Shown piece by piece: positions 61,049 through 64,000 of a DNA stretch of 64,000 nt (the first letter of the stretch is position 1; each line of letters begins with the position of its first letter). The stretch covers positions 1 to 64,000 of the forward strand of contig NZ_SRMB01000003.1 of the NCBI RefSeq assembly GCF_004745645.1. Reading direction: 5' to 3'. The DNA comes from Hymenobacter metallicola. GTDB lineage: Bacteria; Bacteroidota; Bacteroidia; Cytophagales; Hymenobacteraceae. Below the pieces are notes generated by a model, which made no database searches, was not told the origin of the DNA, and was given only the letters and a program-made list of their open reading frames with translations. The position numbers and the translations under genes are program-made.

Positions 61049-64000
61049 TTACTCCTTCACCAGCTTCTGCTGCTGCACCGTGTCGCCGAGCTTGGTGGTG
61101 AGCAGGTACATGCCGGTGGGCAGCGGAGCCAGTTCGGGCAGCGCCACGCTGGTCGAGCCGGCGGTGAGCTTCACCGTGCGGGTCAGGACCACGCGGCCGG
61201 CCAGATCCACCAGGCGCAGTTCAGCCACGCCAGCTTCCGGCGCCACGACAGTGACTTGCAGCTCCGAGCCGCGGAAGGGGTTCGGGTGAGCCTGCACCTG
61301 CAGTTTGGCTTTGGCGAGCGTCACGGTGGCCACGGGGCTATAGGCCACGGTGCCGTCCTGATCTACCTGCCGCAGGCGGTAGTAGCGCAGGCCGCCAGCC
61401 GCCGGCAGCTGGGTGTCGAGGTACTCGTAGCTGCTGGCCGTGCTGGTGGTGCCTTTGCCGTTCACCCGGCCAATTTCGCGGAAGCCCGTGGCAGGGTCGT
61501 TGGTGGCTTCCACGGCGAAGTAACGGCTGTTGCGCTCCTGGGCCGTGTGCCAGCGGACGGCTACCGCATTGCCTTGCAGCGTAGCGGTGAACTTGGTCAG
61601 CTGCACGGGCAGCGGCGCCGACGGGCCATTGAGGTAGAACTCCGAGAAGTGGTCCGTCACCGTTACTTCAGTTACGAAGTAGTTGTCGGCGTCAGCGGCG
61701 GTAGTAGCTGGCGTGAGCGTGCGCACCTCCGAGGTCGGGCCCGAGAAGGTGTTGTTGCTCAGCACGCAGTCCTCGTTGGGGCCGCTGTACTGAGTCAGGC
61801 GCAGGTCACTGAGCTTCTGCACGTCGTTGGCGTCGTTGTCGTTGGCTTCCTTGAACCGGTCAAACTCGGTTTTCAGGCCATAGAAGCGTACGTCGACCGA
61901 GCCGCCCACGAAGGTATTCTGAGCCACCACGTGCCAGTTGCGGTCTAGCACTTCCAGGCCGTTTATCGAGCGGGCCCCGGCGGTACCGTCCTGAATGCTG
62001 AACTGCACGGCCACTTTGCCCAGGGCGCGGCCCCGGTCGTTGATGGCGGCCACCACTTTGCCATTTTTATACAGACGCTGCCACTGACCCGAGCCGGTGC
62101 TGACGATGGTGTCGGTGGTGAGACACTGGTTGTGCACCAGGTCAAATACTTCCAGCTGGTCGTCGATGACGGTGAAGGTGTCGCCGACGAGCTTCATGGC
62201 TTCGCGGTTGTCGGTGCTGTCGGTGGCCAGGGTGAAGAAGTCGTAGCGCACGCCGGGCTCCCCTACGAAGGTGTAGGAGTTGCCGGAGAGACTGGCTTCG
62301 ACTTGCTCAAACGCACCTTGGTCACGGGCTACGTAGAGGGCGTAGCTGCGCAGGCCCGAGCCGTTGGGGTCATCACCGCCGGTCCAGCTGAGCTGCACCG
62401 CAGTGCTGGCCTGCCGGGCCGCCAGGGCGTTGACGTGGCTGCTCGGGGCGGCCCCGTCGAGAATGTTCCACCAGCGGTTCGTCTTGATGGCCCCGTTCAC
62501 GTCGAACACGATGCTGGCCTGGGACGCCAGCGTGTCGCCGGTAAAGGCGTTGGTCGAGGCGCTGATGGTGTAGTTGACGAAGCCCTGGCCTCGGCCGGTG
62601 GAATCGTTGATGAGCAGGAAGCCCTTGTTGGGGTCTTCCGGCGCGAGTCCGGTGGCGGGGTCAATGGTTTCGAACTGCCACAGCAGCCGGCGGTTCACCA
62701 CGTCGATGGTGCCCAGCACGCGCACGTCGTAGCCCAGGGAGTCGGGCAGGTCGAGGGTGCGGGTGTAGGTCGAGGTATTACTGGGCACGTCGAAGGAGAA
62801 CTTGCCCCAGCCGAAGGAGCCCACGCGGAACGAGCGGGGCTCGTAGGCCGAGCTCAGCGGCACCTGCACCCGCACGACCTGGGCCGGTGCGGTGGCAATC
62901 AGGGGGTCATTCTCAAACTGCACCTGGTAGTTCAGGGTCTGCTGCACGCCCACCATCTTGCGCTTGCCGAGCCCGTCGGGGCCCACAATCAGGTTGGGGT
63001 CACTCGAGCCCACCACTTCGGTGCACGACAGGCCCCGGCCTTTGTAGGTAAACACAATCGAGTCGGCGCAGCCAATCAAAGCCGAAGGATACCCAATGGC
63101 GCTGAACGGATCCGGCCGGAACGAGCGGGGACACTCCGTAATGCCGTAGTCGCCGCAGATGCCGCCGGGAATGCTCACCGCTGCCGACTGGGCCGTGTAG
63201 CCCGTGCGCGGGTTGCGGCCCACCCAGCTCAGGTCCAGCAAGCCGGCCTTGGCATAGTAGCTCTGCAGGCTGTCCTGCCAGGCCGTGGGGTTGGTAGCCA
63301 GGGTCACGACGCCGGTCGGGTACTTAGCCGGCTCGGCCAGTACGGCCTGCCGGTAGCGGCCGATGTGGTCCAGGGTCTGGCGCGAATACCATTCCTCGGT
63401 CATGGCCGCCTGGTTCCAGACAACGGGGTACTGCCCCACGCGCTGGGGCGTCAGGCGGATGTTGACCTGAATTACCTCGTCCGGCACCAAGTCGCGGGCT
63501 ACGAAGGGCAGCACCTCGGTCAGGCCGTCTTCCAGGCGGTTGTTAGGCGTGTTGGAGCCTGCCCCAGCGTGGAAATCCGACTTCTTGCGCACGTTGGGCG
63601 TGTGCGTGATGACCGGGTTGGAGCCGGGCGGCAGGTTGTACTGGAACTCCCAGTAGGGCACGTCCACGTTGGAAGTGTTCTTCAGGAAGTAGGTCCAGTT
63701 GCCGCTAGAGCCGGCCCGAATGGTCTTCGGAATGATGGTGGCAAAGTCGACCGACAGGGCGCGGCGGGGCTCCACGGTCAGGCCGTTGGTGAGCTGCACG
63801 CGCTTGGTGCCGTTTTCAGCCACCACGTTGTACTGGCCCACGGCTACCGAGTCGAGCTGCCAGCGCAGGGTCAGCTCCACGCTGCTGCGGAACTTGATGA
63901 CCCGGGCTTCGGCTACCACGGCGGGGTTGCTGCCCTTGGTCAGGTAGAAGCGCGTGATGCCCTTGCGGAAACCGGCGCCCAGCACCTGCGTGGTCACACG
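61049..64000 (-). CDS. Large secreted protein with type IX sorting domain (5' end outside window)
   Basis: About 983 codons are visible and the frame is still open at 64000, so the N-terminus is missing. In order, the visible part has beta-sandwich repeats of the CARDB/DUF11 kind (residues 1-230), a middle region with the phrase ASIVFDVNGAIKTNRWWN near 490, a fibronectin-III-like domain (about 535-620), a further beta domain, and a T9SS type A C-terminal domain (HPNPFRGSELQVTVVAPEAG ... LPTGMYLLTTKL). It is expected to be exported to the cell surface or medium. Its role may be adhesive; no enzymatic motif is visible. Confidence 0.8.
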   Translation of the reverse strand, partial: RVTTQVLGAGFRKGITRFYLTKGSNPAVVAEARVIKFRSSVELTLRWQLDSVAVGQYNVVAENGTKRVQLTNGLTVEPRRALSVDFATIIPKTIRAGSSGNWTYFLKNTSNVDVPYWEFQYNLPPGSNPVITHTPNVRKKSDFHAGAGSNTPNNRLEDGLTEVLPFVARDLVPDEVIQVNIRLTPQRVGQYPVVWNQAAMTEEWYSRQTLDHIGRYRQAVLAEPAKYPTGVVTLATNPTAWQDSLQSYYAKAGLLDLSWVGRNPRTGYTAQSAAVSIPGGICGDYGITECPRSFRPDPFSAIGYPSALIGCADSIVFTYKGRGLSCTEVVGSSDPNLIVGPDGLGKRKMVGVQQTLNYQVQFENDPLIATAPAQVVRVQVPLSSAYEPRSFRVGSFGWGKFSFDVPSNTSTYTRTLDLPDSLGYDVRVLGTIDVVNRRLLWQFETIDPATGLAPEDPNKGFLLINDSTGRGQGFVNYTISASTNAFTGDTLASQASIVFDVNGAIKTNRWWNILDGAAPSSHVNALAARQASTAVQLSWTGGDDPNGSGLRSYALYVARDQGAFEQVEASLSGNSYTFVGEPGVRYDFFTLATDSTDNREAMKLVGDTFTVIDDQLEVFDLVHNQCLTTDTIVSTGSGQWQRLYKNGKVVAAINDRGRALGKVAVQFSIQDGTAGARSINGLEVLDRNWHVVAQNTFVGGSVDVRFYGLKTEFDRFKEANDNDANDVQKLSDLRLTQYSGPNEDCVLSNNTFSGPTSEVRTLTPATTAADADNYFVTEVTVTDHFSEFYLNGPSAPLPVQLTKFTATLQGNAVAVRWHTAQERNSRYFAVEATNDPATGFREIGRVNGKGTTSTASSYEYLDTQLPAAGGLRYYRLRQVDQDGTVAYSPVATVTLAKAKLQVQAHPNPFRGSELQVTVVAPEAGVAELRLVDLAGRVVLTRTVKLTAGSTSVALPELAPLPTGMYLLTTKLGDTVQQQKLVKE

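Overview
The window looks like a chromosomal segment from a Bacteroidota bacterium of the order Cytophagales, most probably Hymenobacter or a close relative. The grounds are GC-rich coding DNA, no Shine-Dalgarno-like leaders, promoters of the Bacteroidota type (TTG, about 20 nt, TAnnTTTG), two proteins with type IX secretion C-terminal sorting domains, TonB receptors of the carboxypeptidase-regulatory/plug type, several PorT-like outer-membrane barrels, and families typical of the phylum (DUF2480, DUF2199, DUF2251, DUF6150, RemB/Wzi-like). This assignment is inferred from gene content; no rRNA gene lies inside the window.

Layout. 1-300: three tandem leftward promoters of rRNA-operon style, with the transcribed genes beyond the left edge. 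374-8810 (minus): a serine hydrolase, a lipoprotein, an APC permease, DUF2480, tsaB, a membrane protein, an S41 processing protease, rnpA and rpmH (rpmH is only 52 codons plus stop). 9052-12486 (plus): an M61 peptidase and two paralogous lipoproteins. 12553-14103 (minus): a small Asn-rich protein, a PfkB kinase and tRNA-His. 14269-15684: a DEAD-box helicase. 15770-19498 (minus): a repeat-containing T9SS cargo, a small membrane protein, upp and a FemAB/GNAT-like gene overlapping upp. 19709-27550: a Wzi/RemB-like barrel, a Rieske lipoprotein, a crystallin J1-like protein, an MsbA-like ABC exporter, a membrane/coiled-coil protein, gmhA and a YifB/ComM ATPase. tRNA-Lys, pyrD and a PagL-like enzyme follow. 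30403-33636: four consecutive small outer-membrane barrels. 33702-42775 (minus): an M20 dipeptidase, DUF2199, plsY, a 1770-residue exported protein of unknown function, and prmA. 43039-44090: an OmpA-family lipoprotein whose two halves are in different frames across an A9 run. 44163-46306 (minus): DUF6150, tpiA and a TspO-like protein. 46479-50291: a probable iron-uptake pair (TonB siderophore receptor and PepSY membrane protein) separated by an inverted repeat. 50288-54650 (minus): DUF2251, uvrA and a PD40 protein. 55167-60876: an Oar-like TonB receptor, an alpha/beta-hydrolase lacking its nucleophile serine, and a zinc-finger-like protein. 61049-end: the 3' part of a large T9SS-secreted protein.

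Most of the window is ordinary chromosomal housekeeping and cell-envelope DNA. I see no integrase, transposase, phage module, CRISPR array or defence island. Genes are commonly bounded by strong hairpin terminators, many of them shared by convergent genes. The most unusual items are the OmpA frameshift at a homopolymer, the Ser-to-Gly change in the hydrolase, the giant envelope protein with a winged-helix-like insert, the tandem rRNA-type promoters, the apparently leaderless tsaB, and the inverted repeat in the iron locus.
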